A stretch of DNA of 64,000 nt. Source: Micromonospora echinofusca (GTDB lineage: Bacteria > Actinomycetota > Actinomycetes > Mycobacteriales > Micromonosporaceae). The translations under genes were made by a program, and so were the position numbers. Shown one piece after another: positions 17,300-29,731 of this stretch (its first letter is position 1; every line of letters starts with the position of its first letter). The notes beneath the pieces were generated by a model. That model did no database searches. It was not told where the DNA came from and worked only from the letters and a program-made list of their open reading frames with translations. The stretch is taken from assembly GCF_900091445.1 (NCBI RefSeq), contig NZ_LT607733.1, forward strand, positions 3,995,001-4,059,000, given 5' to 3'.

Positions 17300-18169
17300 A
17301 TGAACCGACCCGTGGTGGCGGGTGTGGACGGATCCCCGGCGAGCCTGCTGGCGGCGGAGCACGCCGCGCGGGCCGCCGTGCTGCGGTCGCGCCCCCTGCA
17401 CCTGGTGCACGGCTACCTGCACCCGCTCGGCTACGGCGTGCCGATCAACCCGTACGACGTGGGGTTGCCGGCGCCGACCGAGGAGGCGCAGAAGATGTTG
17501 GAACACACGGCCGTCGACCTCGAGGGGCGTTGTCCGGGGCTGACCGTCGAGGTGCGCCAGGTGGCGGGCGGGCCGGGGGCGACCTTGGTCGAGGAGTCCC
17601 GACGGGCCGAGCTGGTGGTGGTGGGCAGCCGGGGGCTGGGCGGCTTCGCCGGGCTGCTGCTCGGCTCGGTCGGCACGCAGGTGGCCGCACACGCGCACTG
17701 CCCGGTGCTGGTGGTGCGCCCCGCCGAGGAGCCGATCCCCGTCGCCGGGCCGGTGCTGGTCGGGGTGGACGGGTCGGAGTCCGCCGAGCTGGCGGTGGGG
17801 TACGCGGCCGACGAGGCGACCCGCCGCGGTGACGGGCTGGTGCTGGTGCACGTCCAGCCGCCCGACGGGGACGGCCCGGCGGACGGGGGGCCCCGGACGC
17901 CGGACGCGGAGTCCGCCGAGCTGCTGGCCACCGCCGAGGCGGCCGTGCGGGGCAGCCACCCGGGGCTGGCCGTCGAGGCGCGGGTGCTCCGGGCGCCGAA
18001 GGCCGAGCAGGCGCTCGTCGAGGCCAGCGCGGACGCGGCGCTGGTGGTGGTCGGCTCACGGGGCCGGGGCGGCTTCGCCGGGCTGCTGCTCGGGTCGGTC
18101 AGCCAGGCCCTCGTGCAGCACGCGCGCTGCCCGGTGCTGGTGGCCCGCCCGTACGCTCACGCCCGCTGA
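17300..18169 (+). CDS. Universal stress protein, tandem UspA domains
   Basis: A second two-domain UspA protein of 289 residues, domains at about 1-142 and 150-286. Both carry the ATP-binding signature (GSRGLGGFAGLLLGS and GSRGRGGFAGLLLGS). It is clearly paralogous to the preceding gene, but the linker after the second VGVDGSES strand is shorter and rich in Asp, Gly and Pro. The ATG follows GGGAGG by 4 nt. It lies 127 bp downstream of the first gene. I found no DevR-like box in that gap, so it may depend on read-through or on another signal; a GACAAT at 17268 could be a -10. Confidence 0.93.
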   Translation: MNRPVVAGVDGSPASLLAAEHAARAAVLRSRPLHLVHGYLHPLGYGVPINPYDVGLPAPTEEAQKMLEHTAVDLEGRCPGLTVEVRQVAGGPGATLVEESRRAELVVVGSRGLGGFAGLLLGSVGTQVAAHAHCPVLVVRPAEEPIPVAGPVLVGVDGSESAELAVGYAADEATRRGDGLVLVHVQPPDGDGPADGGPRTPDAESAELLATAEAAVRGSHPGLAVEARVLRAPKAEQALVEASADAALVVVGSRGRGGFAGLLLGSVSQALVQHARCPVLVARPYAHAR

Positions 18170-18177
18170 CGTGCCCC

Positions 18178-18209
18178 GGCCCGCCGGCCCCGGGTGGGGT
18201 CGGCGGGCC
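18178..18209. terminator. Bidirectional terminator between convergent genes
   Basis: A 14-bp stem (18178-18191 with 18196-18209, one G-U pair) with a GGGT loop fills the 48-bp gap between the convergent stress-protein and flavin-reductase genes and can serve both strands. Confidence 0.65.
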
Positions 18210-18217
18210 GGCGGCCC

Positions 18218-18841
18218 TCAGCGGTCCCGGCCGCCGAGCAGCTCGTCGAAGCTGGTGGTGAGCGCGAACGGGTCGGCGGGACCGGCGGACGCCGGCCGCC
18301 GGTGGACCTGCTCGGCCAGCTCGTTGCCGGCGCGGACGATCCGCGCCCGCAGCGCGCCGTCGGCGACCCCGACGGACCAGTCCTCCGGGGCGGCGAAGAC
18401 GGCGGTGGGCACCACGATCGAGCGCAGGTGGGCGAACATCGGCCGGACGGCGTGCTCCAGCGCCAGCGAGTGCCGGGCCGTTCCGCCGGTGGCCCCGGCC
18501 AGCACCGGCCGGTCCGCCAGCGCGCCGGGCCCGACCAGGTCGAAGAACGACTTGAACAGCCCGTTGTACGAGGCGTGGAAGATCGGCGTGACGGCGATCA
18601 GCCCGTCCGCGCCGGTGACCGTGTCGAGCACCTGGCGCAGTGCGGGCGACGGGAAGCCGGTCAGCAGGTGGTTGACGACGTCGTGGGCGTGCTCGCGCAG
18701 CTCCACGGGGCGTACGTCGACGTCGTCGCCGCGCCGGGCCAGCTCGTCGCGGGTGGCTGCGGCGAGCTGGTCGGCGAGCAGCCGGGTCGACGAGGGCTGC
18801 CCCAGCCCGGCCGACACCACGGCGAGGGTACGGCTGCTCAT
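18218..18841 (-). CDS. NADPH-dependent FMN reductase (CE1759 type)
   Basis: The 207-residue product has a flavodoxin-like fold of the NAD(P)H:FMN reductase family: N-terminal VVSAGLGQPSSTRLLADQL phosphate-binding loop and the TPIFHASYNGLFKSFFDLV segment typical of this group. It should supply reduced flavin to the upstream monooxygenase-like partner, with which it overlaps by 4 nt (ATGA). Pairing of this reductase type with an LLM-class oxidoreductase is a known actinobacterial arrangement (CE1758/CE1759). The natural substrate of the pair is not known. Confidence 0.9.
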   Translation of the reverse strand: MSSRTLAVVSAGLGQPSSTRLLADQLAAATRDELARRGDDVDVRPVELREHAHDVVNHLLTGFPSPALRQVLDTVTGADGLIAVTPIFHASYNGLFKSFFDLVGPGALADRPVLAGATGGTARHSLALEHAVRPMFAHLRSIVVPTAVFAAPEDWSVGVADGALRARIVRAGNELAEQVHRRPASAGPADPFALTTSFDELLGGRDR

Positions 18842-19932
18842 CGGCCGGCCTCCGCCCCGGCCCGCTCGGCGTCCCGCAGCGCCGCGTGGGTGGGCGCGGC
18901 GGGCACGTGCGCCGGGCGCAGCGACTCGAACTCCTTGCGCAGCACGGGCACGACCTCCTCGCCGAGCAGGTCGAGCTGCTCCAGCACGGTCTTCAGCGGC
19001 AGGCCGGCGTGGTCCATGAGGAACAGTTGGCGCTGGTAGTCGCCGACGTAGTCGCGGAAGCCCAGCGTGCGGTCGATGACCTGCTGCGGGCTGCCCACGG
19101 TCAGCGGCGTCTGGGCGGTGAACTCCTCCAGCGAAGGGCCGTGGCCGTAGACGGGCGCGTTGTCGAAGTACGGCCGGAACTCCCGCACCGCGTCCTGCGA
19201 GTTGCGCCGCATGAACACCTGCCCGCCGAGGCCCACGATGGCCTGGTCGGCGGAGCCGTGGCCGTAGTGGGCGTAGCGCTGCCGGTAGAGCTCGACCATC
19301 CGCTGCGTGTGCTCCGGGGGCCAGAAGATGTGGTTGGCGAAGAAGCCGTCGCCGTAGTAGGCGGCCTGCTCGGCGATCTCCGGGCTGCGGATCGAGCCGT
19401 GCCAGACGAACGGTGGCACGCCGTCGAGCGGACGCGGCGTCGACGTGAACGACTGCAACGGGGTGCGGAAGCGGCCCTTCCAGTCGACGACGTCCTCACG
19501 CCAGAGCCGGTGCAGCAGGTCGTAGTTCTCGATGGCGAGGGGGATGCCGTTGCGGATGTCCTGGCCGAACCACGGGTAGACGGGCCCGGTGTTGCCGCGC
19601 CCCATCATCAGGTCCACCCGGCCGTCCGAGAGGTGCTGGAGCATCGCGTAGTCCTCGGCGATCTTCACCGGGTCGTTGGTGGTGATCAGCGTGGTGGAGG
19701 TGGAGAGCAGCAGGCGCTCGGTGCGGGCGGCGATGAAGCCCAGCATGGTGGTGGGTGACGACGGCACGAACGGCGGGTTGTGGTGCTCACCGGTGGCGAA
19801 GACGTCGAGGCCGACCTCCTCGGCCTTGAGCGCGATGGCGACCATCGCCTTGATCCGCTCATGCTCGGTCGGCTCGCGACCGGTGGTCGGGTCGACCGTG
19901 ACGTCGCCGACGGTGAAGACTCCGAACTGCAT
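18838..19932 (-). CDS. LLM-class flavin-dependent oxidoreductase (CE1758 type)
   Basis: This 364-residue TIM-barrel protein belongs to the bacterial luciferase-like monooxygenase superfamily and should use reduced FMN from the overlapping reductase gene. Typical segments are ATGEHHNPPFVPSSP, TTLITTNDPVKIAEDYAMLQ and the flavin-site stretch GRVDLMMGRGNTGPVYPWFG. I chose the ATG at 19932, which has GAGGAG 7 nt upstream; a longer in-frame extension to 20049 lacks one. The stop overlaps the FMN-reductase start. A palindrome lies about 65 bp upstream. Substrate unknown. Confidence 0.9.
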   Translation of the reverse strand: MQFGVFTVGDVTVDPTTGREPTEHERIKAMVAIALKAEEVGLDVFATGEHHNPPFVPSSPTTMLGFIAARTERLLLSTSTTLITTNDPVKIAEDYAMLQHLSDGRVDLMMGRGNTGPVYPWFGQDIRNGIPLAIENYDLLHRLWREDVVDWKGRFRTPLQSFTSTPRPLDGVPPFVWHGSIRSPEIAEQAAYYGDGFFANHIFWPPEHTQRMVELYRQRYAHYGHGSADQAIVGLGGQVFMRRNSQDAVREFRPYFDNAPVYGHGPSLEEFTAQTPLTVGSPQQVIDRTLGFRDYVGDYQRQLFLMDHAGLPLKTVLEQLDLLGEEVVPVLRKEFESLRPAHVPAAPTHAALRDAERAGAEAGR

Positions 19933-19997
19933 GACCAGCTCCTCGTGTCGTCCCTGGCCGGGGCCCGTACGGCTCCCGGACGCACGGCACAACATAT

Positions 19998-20009
19998 TTG
20001 ACGAGTCAA
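19998..20009 (-). promoter_or_regulatory. Possible operator of the LLM/flavin-reductase operon
   Basis: TTGAC-TC-GTCAA on the minus strand is a perfect 5-bp-arm palindrome. It is immediately followed by AATATGTTG, whose TATGTT could be the -10. A repressor bound here would block this promoter. The surrounding 20 bp are unusually AT-rich for the genome. The regulator is not encoded next to it. Confidence 0.4.
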
Positions 20010-20088
20010 CTATTCCGCCGGCGGAGGCGCCGCCGGTGGCCGCCGTCACGCCGCCCGCGCCGATCGCGCGGCAGGCGCCCCGGGCAGG

Positions 20089-20721
20089 TCAGCGGCTGCG
20101 CGGCACGTGCCGGCGGTAGGCGCTCACGGTGGCATCGCCGGCGATCCAGAACCGCCACGGCACGTCGTGCGCGCCGGTCACGCCCACCCGGGGCCCGGCC
20201 GCGACCGCCTCCGCGGGCACCGGGGCGTCGGCCGGGCGCAGCCGGACGGGGCCGTCGCCGAGCAGCCAGCGGCCGTAGGCGCCCTTGTCGATACCCAGCG
20301 CCGCACAGAGCCGGGCGGGCCCGCGCGCCAGGTCGACGTCCCGGCGTACGGCGGGGCGCCGGGCGCGGGCCGCCTCGACGCCGTCGACCACCTCGCCGGC
20401 GCGCAGCAGCACCGCCGAGGCCTCCCCGTCCGGCCCGGTGACGACGTTCATGCACCAGTGCATGCCGTAGGTGAAGTAGACGTAGGCGTGCCCCGCCGGC
20501 CCGAACATGACGGCGTTGCGCGGGGTGCGGCCCCGGTGCGCGTGCGACGCCGGGTCGCCGGCCGTCCCGGCGTACGCCTCGACCTCGGTGACGCGGACGG
20601 TGACGCCGCCGGCGGTGAGTCGGCAGCCCAGCAGGCCGCGCGCCGCCGGCACCACGTCCCCGGCGAGCAGGTCGGCCAGCCCCGCGAGGTCGGCGGGGCG
20701 ACGGTCGGAGTACGCCACCAC
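20089..20721 (-). CDS. DNA-3-methyladenine glycosylase (AAG/MPG family)
   Basis: This about 210-residue base-excision repair enzyme removes alkylated purines from DNA. The catalytic glutamate is in [11 protein letters not shown], followed by [18 protein letters not shown] and the [15 protein letters not shown] segment that forms the lesion pocket; RLCAALGI and later ARGPARL are also conserved. The start is uncertain: tandem GTG codons at 20721 and 20718 follow an AGGG, whereas an ATG at 20772 would add 17 atypical residues and overlap the palindrome at 20774. It is divergent from a small helix-turn-helix protein. Confidence 0.9.
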   Translation of the reverse strand: MVAYSDRRPADLAGLADLLAGDVVPAARGLLGCRLTAGGVTVRVTEVEAYAGTAGDPASHAHRGRTPRNAVMFGPAGHAYVYFTYGMHWCMNVVTGPDGEASAVLLRAGEVVDGVEAARARRPAVRRDVDLARGPARLCAALGIDKGAYGRWLLGDGPVRLRPADAPVPAEAVAAGPRVGVTGAHDVPWRFWIAGDATVSAYRRHVPRSR

Positions 20722-20773
20722 GGCAACGACCCTATCCCCCGGCGGCGGCCGGCGCCGACCGCGTATCAACATC

Positions 20774-20786
20774 TCGTTGACAACGA
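20774..20786. promoter_or_regulatory. Palindromic operator candidate in a divergent gap
   Basis: TCGTTG-A-CAACGA is a perfect palindrome with 6-bp arms, containing a TTGACA that could act as a -35 for the rightward gene. It lies 26 bp before the helix-turn-helix gene and about 53 bp from the glycosylase start. Autoregulation by the helix-turn-helix protein is a possibility. Confidence 0.4.
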
Positions 20787-20811
20787 ATCATTGGCATGCT
20801 GGAGTGTGGGG

Positions 20812-21228
20812 ATGACCGACTCCTTCACCCCGCCCGACGCCGGCGCGTCCCGGGCGCACCGCACGTACGCCGCGCTGCACCGCATCAGCGAGCGGCACGC
20901 CGACACCGAGGCGCGCCGCCGCCGGCACACCAACCCCTACCTGCCGGACACCTACGAGGCGGTCGCGCTGGTCACCGCCCTGGCCGCCGGCGGGGCCGCG
21001 GTCGAGCCCGGCGAGGAGCCGGTCGACGACGCGGACCTCGTCGCGGCGCTCACCCTCGTGCCGCACCTGCGTGCCGAGGTCGACACGATGGAGGCGGGCC
21101 TGCTGACGCTGGCCCGCAGCCGCGGGCTGACCTGGCAGCAGATCGCGTACGGGCTCGGGCTGGGCAGCGCGCAGGCCGCCAAACAGCGCTACGAACGACT
21201 CTCCGCCCGCACCGCCACCACCGACTGA
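20812..21228 (+). CDS. Small helix-turn-helix protein
   Basis: The 138-residue product has no clear family name. Residues about 1-35 are basic and Arg/His-rich, the middle is helical, and the C-terminal part holds a convincing helix-turn-helix of the sigma-region-4 kind (LTWQQIAYGLGLGSAQAAKQRYERL, given here as LTWQQIAYGLGLGS and AQAAKQRYERL). It is likely a DNA-binding protein. ATG at 20812 has GGAG 7 nt upstream. It is divergent from the DNA glycosylase gene with a palindrome between them. It could regulate itself and the glycosylase, but this is inferred from position only. Confidence 0.75.
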   Translation: MTDSFTPPDAGASRAHRTYAALHRISERHADTEARRRRHTNPYLPDTYEAVALVTALAAGGAAVEPGEEPVDDADLVAALTLVPHLRAEVDTMEAGLLTLARSRGLTWQQIAYGLGLGSAQAAKQRYERLSARTATTD

Positions 21229-21278
21229 CCCCGCCGATGGGCGAGACTGGGCCCGGGAGCGGTGTCGAGGAGGACGCG

Positions 21279-21635
21279 ATGACGCGCGAGGAGATGCTGG
21301 CGTACTGCCTGGGCAAGCCGGGCGCCCGGCTGGACCAGCCGTGGGAGGACGACGAGGTGGTGAAGGTCGGCAGCCGGATCTTCGCCTTCCTGGGCTCCTC
21401 CGGGGCCGACGACCCGACGGTCGGGGTGAAGTGCGGGCCGAGCCGGGAGGTGGCCGACGAGTGGCTGCACCGGCACCCGGGCGACGCACGGCCGTCGCCG
21501 TACATCGGACGCTCCGGCTGGAACAGGCTGCGCCTGGCCGGCGGGATCGACGACGAGGAGCTGATCGAGGCGGTCGACGCCTCGTACGACGCCGTGGTGG
21601 CGAAACTGCCGAAGCGCGAACGCCCGGCGGGCTGA
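21279..21635 (+). CDS. MmcQ/YjbR family protein
   Basis: The 118-residue product belongs to the MmcQ/YjbR group, small proteins with a double-wing fold proposed to bind DNA but without proven function. Typical segments are the N-terminal REEMLAYCLGKPGA, DDEVVKVGSRIFAFLG, and PSPYIGRSGWNRLRL followed by the helix DDEELIEAVDASYDAVVAKL. The start has GAGGAGG 7 nt upstream. It is 50 nt downstream of the helix-turn-helix gene, so the two may be co-transcribed. A strong bidirectional terminator separates it from argH. Confidence 0.85.
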   Translation: MTREEMLAYCLGKPGARLDQPWEDDEVVKVGSRIFAFLGSSGADDPTVGVKCGPSREVADEWLHRHPGDARPSPYIGRSGWNRLRLAGGIDDEELIEAVDASYDAVVAKLPKRERPAG

Positions 21636-21636
21636 A

Positions 21637-21668
21637 CCCCGCGCGGCGCCACCCGGCGCCGCGCGGGG
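21637..21668. terminator. Bidirectional terminator at the end of the arg operon
   Basis: A perfect 14-bp inverted repeat (21637-21650 with 21655-21668; arm CCCCGCGCGGCGCC) with an ACCC tetraloop fills the gap between the convergent MmcQ gene and argH. Confidence 0.75.
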
Positions 21669-21676
21669 TCGGCGAC

Positions 21677-23152
21677 TCAGCGCGGTACGACCCGCTCGGC
21701 GGCCCACTCCCGCCAGCCGACGAGCTGGTCGGCCGCGGTGGCGAGTTGGTCGGCGACCGGCCCGGGGCCGGTCGAGCCGGGCGTGATCCGGGCGGCGAGC
21801 GCCGAGCGGACCGAGAGCACGTCGCGCACCGACGGGTCGAGGTGCTCGCTGACCGCCGCGAGGTCGTCGTCGCTGACCTCGTCGAGGGCGCAGTCCCGGG
21901 CCACACAGAGCGCCACCAGCTTGCCGGTGATCTCGTGCGCGTCGCGGAACGGCACGTTGCGGCGGACCAGCCAGTCGGCCACCTCGGTGGCGAGGGAGAA
22001 GCCCACCGGCGCTGCCGCGACGAGGCGGTCGGCGCGTACGGTCATCGTGGAGATCATCCCGGCGAGTGCGGGCAGCAGCAGCTCCAGGGTGTCGACCGCG
22101 TCGAAGGCCGGCTCCTTGTCCTCCTGCATGTCCCGGTCGTAGGTCATCGGCAGGCCCTTGAGCATGGTCAGCACGCTCATCAGCCCGCCGACGAGCCGAC
22201 CGGACTTGCCCCGGGCCAGCTCGGCGATGTCCGCGTTCTTCTTCTGCGGCATGATCGACGAGCCGGTGGCGAACGCGTCGTCCAGCTCCACCCAGCCGAA
22301 CTCCTGCGACGTCCAGAGCACCACCTCCTCGCCGAGGCGGGACAGGTGCACCCCGGTCATCGCGGTGACGAAGAGGAACTCCGCGACGAAGTCCCGGTCG
22401 GCCACGGCGTCCATCGAGTTGGCGAAGGACGTGCGGAAGCCCAGCTCCTTGGAGACGGCCACCGGGTCCAGCGGCAGGCCGGAGCCGGCGAGCGCGCCCG
22501 CGCCGAGCGGGCTGACCGCCGTGCGGTGGTCCCAGTCACGCAACCGCTCCAGGTCACGCAGCAGCGGCTGCACGTGCGCCAGCAGCCAGTGCCCGAAGGT
22601 GACCGGCTGGGCGTGCTGCAGGTGCGTCATGCCGGGCGCGGCCGTCTCCACGTGCCGCTCGGCCTGCTCCACCAGGGCCTCGGCCAGCTCGACCAGCCGG
22701 CCGGCCACGCCCCGGGCGTGGTCGCGCAGGTAGAGCCGCAGGTCGGTGGCGACCTGGTCGTTGCGGGAGCGGCCGGCGCGCAGCTTGCCGCCGAGGCTGC
22801 CGAGCCGCTCCAGCAGCCCGCGCTCCAGGGCGGTGTGCACGTCCTCGTCGTCGACCGTGGGACGGAACTGCCCGGAGGCGCAGGCCGCCTCCAGGTCGTC
22901 CAGGGCGGCGAGGATGCGGCCCAGCTCCTCCGGGTCGAGCAGGCCGGCCCCCGCGAGCACGCGGGCGTGCGCGCGGGACGCCGCGATGTCGTACGGGGCC
23001 AGTCGCCAGTCGAACTGCACGCTCACCGACAGGCGGGCCAGGGCCTCGGCGGGGCCGCCGGCGAACCGGCCACCCCACAGGCTCGTGCGGTTGGTCGCGG
23101 CGCTGTTCTCGGTCAGGCTCTTGTCGTCCACGCCGCCCATTGTGGTGCCCAT
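21677..23152 (-). CDS. argH: Argininosuccinate lyase
   Basis: ArgH splits argininosuccinate into arginine and fumarate, the last step of arginine synthesis. The 491-residue product has the fumarase/aspartase superfamily signature GSSIMPQKKNADIAE, the catalytic histidine in MTHLQHAQPVTFGHW and the N-terminal LWGGRFAGGPAEAL. The ATG at 23152 lies 2 nt after the argG stop and has GGGAGG about 9 nt upstream inside argG; a second ATG 12 nt later has none. The N-terminus carries about 20 extra residues compared with many homologues. It is the last gene of the operon and is followed by a bidirectional terminator. Confidence 0.97.
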   Translation of the reverse strand: MGTTMGGVDDKSLTENSAATNRTSLWGGRFAGGPAEALARLSVSVQFDWRLAPYDIAASRAHARVLAGAGLLDPEELGRILAALDDLEAACASGQFRPTVDDEDVHTALERGLLERLGSLGGKLRAGRSRNDQVATDLRLYLRDHARGVAGRLVELAEALVEQAERHVETAAPGMTHLQHAQPVTFGHWLLAHVQPLLRDLERLRDWDHRTAVSPLGAGALAGSGLPLDPVAVSKELGFRTSFANSMDAVADRDFVAEFLFVTAMTGVHLSRLGEEVVLWTSQEFGWVELDDAFATGSSIMPQKKNADIAELARGKSGRLVGGLMSVLTMLKGLPMTYDRDMQEDKEPAFDAVDTLELLLPALAGMISTMTVRADRLVAAAPVGFSLATEVADWLVRRNVPFRDAHEITGKLVALCVARDCALDEVSDDDLAAVSEHLDPSVRDVLSVRSALAARITPGSTGPGPVADQLATAADQLVGWREWAAERVVPR

Positions 23153-23154
23153 GC

Positions 23155-24356
23155 TCAGCAGCCTCCCAGCCGGGCGTCCCGCGCGGCGGCCAGCTTGCTC
23201 GGCAGGCCCCAGAGCTGCACGAAGCCCTTGGCCAGGGACTGGTCGAAGGTGTCGCCGGTGTCGTAGGTGGCCATGCCGAAGTCGTACAGGCTGGCCTCCG
23301 AGCGGCGCCCGGAGACGGTGGCCCGACCGCCGTGCAGGACCAGCCGTACCTCGCCGGTGACGTGGCGCTGCGCGTCGTCGATGAACGCGTCCAGGGAGCG
23401 CTTCAGCGGGGAGAACCACAGGCCGTCGTAGACCAACTCGCCCCAGCGCTGGTCGACGCCGCGCTTGAACCGGGCCAGGTCCCGCTCCACGGTCACCGCC
23501 TCCAACTCCTGGTGGGCGGTGACCAGCGCGATCGCGCCGGGCGCCTCGTACACCTCGCGGCTCTTGATGCCCACGAGGCGGTCCTCGACCATGTCGAGCC
23601 GGCCGACGCCCTGGGCGCCCGCGCGCCGGTTGAGCTCCAGGATCGCCTGGTACGGGGTGACGGTCTCGCCGTCGATCGCCACCGGGACGCCGGCGTCGAA
23701 GGTGATCACGACCTCGTCGGGGTCGCGCTCCTGCGCCGGGTCGCAGGTGTACGCGTACAGCTCCTCGACGGGTGCGTTCCAGATGTCCTCCAGGAAGCCC
23801 GTCTCGACGGCGCGGCCCCACAGGTTCTGGTCGACGGAGTACGGCGACTTCGCCGACACGTCGATCGGCAGCCCCTTCTCCTCGGCGAAGGCGATCGCCT
23901 TGTCCCGGGTCCACGCGAAGTCCCGGGCCGGCGCGACGATCCTCAGGTCGGGCGCGAGCGCGCCGAGGCCGACCTCGAAGCGGACCTGGTCGTTGCCCTT
24001 GCCGGTGCAGCCGTGCGACACGATGGTGCCGCCGTGCCTGCGGGCCGCGGCCACCAGGTGCTTGACGATCAGCGGCCGGGACAGCGCGGAGACCAGCGGG
24101 TAGCGGTCCATGTAGAGCGCGTTCGCGCGGATGGCCGGCAGGCAGTACCCGGCGGCGAACTCGTCGCGCGCGTCGATGACCTCGGACTCCACGGCGCCGC
24201 AGTCCAGCGCGCGCCGCCGGATGGCGTCGAGGTCCTCGCCGCCCTGCCCGACGTCGACCGCCACCGCGATCACCTCGGCGCCGGTCCGGTCGGCCAGGTA
24301 GGGAATGGCGACGGAGGTGTCCAGCCCTCCCGAATAGGCGAGTACGACCCGCTCGG

Positions 24357-24360
<4 letters not shown>
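23155..24360 (-). CDS. argG: Argininosuccinate synthase
   Basis: ArgG joins citrulline and aspartate using ATP. The 401-residue product begins with the PP-loop [10 protein letters not shown], followed by the conserved [26 protein letters not shown] and [13 protein letters not shown] segments. The start overlaps the argR stop by 4 nt (ATGA), and GAAGGGAA lies about 9 nt upstream. It is seventh in the argCJBDFRGH operon. Confidence 0.97.
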
Positions 24361-28390
<4,030 letters not shown>

Positions 28391-28394
<4 letters not shown>

Positions 28395-29563
28395 GTCGAG
28401 TAGGCCGAGTTCTCGTGCACGTACGCGTGGGACAGGTCGTTGGTCCAGATCGTCGCCTCGGCGGCGCCGGCGTGCAGGTCGATGCGGATGGTGACGTCCC
28501 GTCCGCTCAGGTCGACCTTCGACCGGTCCTCGGCGGCGGCGCCGGAGCGGCACACCCACACGCCGTTGACCGCGACGTCGACCCCGTCGGGCTCGAACGC
28601 GGCGGCGGTGGTGCCGACGGCGGCGAGGATCCGCCCCCAGTTCGGGTCGTTGCCGAACAGCGCGGTCTTGACCAGGTTGTTGCGCGCCACCGACCGCCCC
28701 ACCTCGACGGCGTCGTCCTCGCTGGCCGCCCCGACCACGTCGATGGCGATCTGCTTGGTGGCGCCCTCGGCGTCGGCGATGAGCTGCTGGGCCAGGTCGT
28801 GGGCGGCGGCGGTGACGGCGGCCGCCAGCTCGGCGGGGGTCGGCGCGATGCCGCTCGCGCCGCTGGCCAGCAGCAGCACCGTGTCGTTGGTCGACATGCA
28901 GCCGTCGGAGTCGATCCGGTCGAAGGTGACCCGGCACGCCTCGCGCAGGGCGGCGTCGAGGGCCTCCGGCCCGGCCACCGCGTCGGTGGTCAGCACGCAG
29001 AGCATGGTGGCCATCGCCGGGGCGAGCATGCCGGCGCCCTTGGCCATGCCGCCGACGGTCCAGCCGCTGCCCCGGGCGACCGTGGTCTTGGGCCGGGTGT
29101 CCGTGGTCATGATGGCCTCGGCGGCCGCCGCGCCGCCGTCGCGCGACAGCCGGCGGATCGCCGAGCGTACGCCGGGGAGCAGCTTCTGCATGGGCAGCCG
29201 CTCGCCGATCAGGCCGGTCGAGCAGACCGCCACGTCGGCGGCGCCGAGCATCAGCCGGGAGCTGGCCGAGGTGAGCGCGGCGGCGGTGTGCTCGGCGGTG
29301 GCGTGGGTGTCCTGGAAGCCGGCCGGCCCCGTGCAGGCGTTGGCGCCGCCGGAGTTGAGCACCACGGCCCGGGCGACCCCGCCGCGCACCACCTGCTGCG
29401 TCCAGAGCACCGGCGCGGCCTTGACCCGGTTGGCGGTGAACACGCCGGCGACGCCGGCGTCCGGGCCGTCGTTGACGACCAGCGCGACGTCGCTCGCGCC
29501 GCTTGTCTTGAGCCCGGCGGCCACCCCGGCCGCCCGGAACCCCCGCGGAGTCGTGACGCTCAC
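28391..29563 (-). CDS. argJ: Bifunctional glutamate N-acetyltransferase / ornithine acetyltransferase
   Basis: ArgJ transfers the acetyl group from acetylornithine back to glutamate, closing the acetyl cycle. The 390-residue proenzyme has the self-cleavage site in [14 protein letters not shown], where Thr becomes the N-terminal nucleophile of the beta chain, and the DTRPKT and [12 protein letters not shown] segments. It starts at GTG 29563, immediately after a spacer made of diverged repeat units, and its stop overlaps argB (ATGA). Whether it can also use acetyl-CoA cannot be told; no argA or argE is present here. Confidence 0.96.
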
Positions 29564-29731
29564 CGCGCTCCCCCTTCGTCCGCGACCGCCCGGCCGCGCC
29601 GCGCCGCGCTCACAGCTACTGCTCCCTCGTTCACGACCGCCCGGATCCGCCGCGTCGCGTTCCTCGCGCCCGCAGGTACCGCTCCCTCGCTCGCGTACGC
29701 CGGGCTGCGCCGCGTCGTGCTCCGCGCGCTC
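29564..29731. repeat. Diverged repeat units in the argC-argJ spacer
   Basis: The only wide gap in the operon (166 bp) is filled by three units of about 58, 60 and 52 bp. Each starts with TGNGNGCGCG and ends with a GNGNACGANGGNG-type segment, matching the layout of the argB unit (GTGAGCGCG...GAACGAGG). The TGA that ends argC is itself the first TGA of the first unit. Confidence 0.6.
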
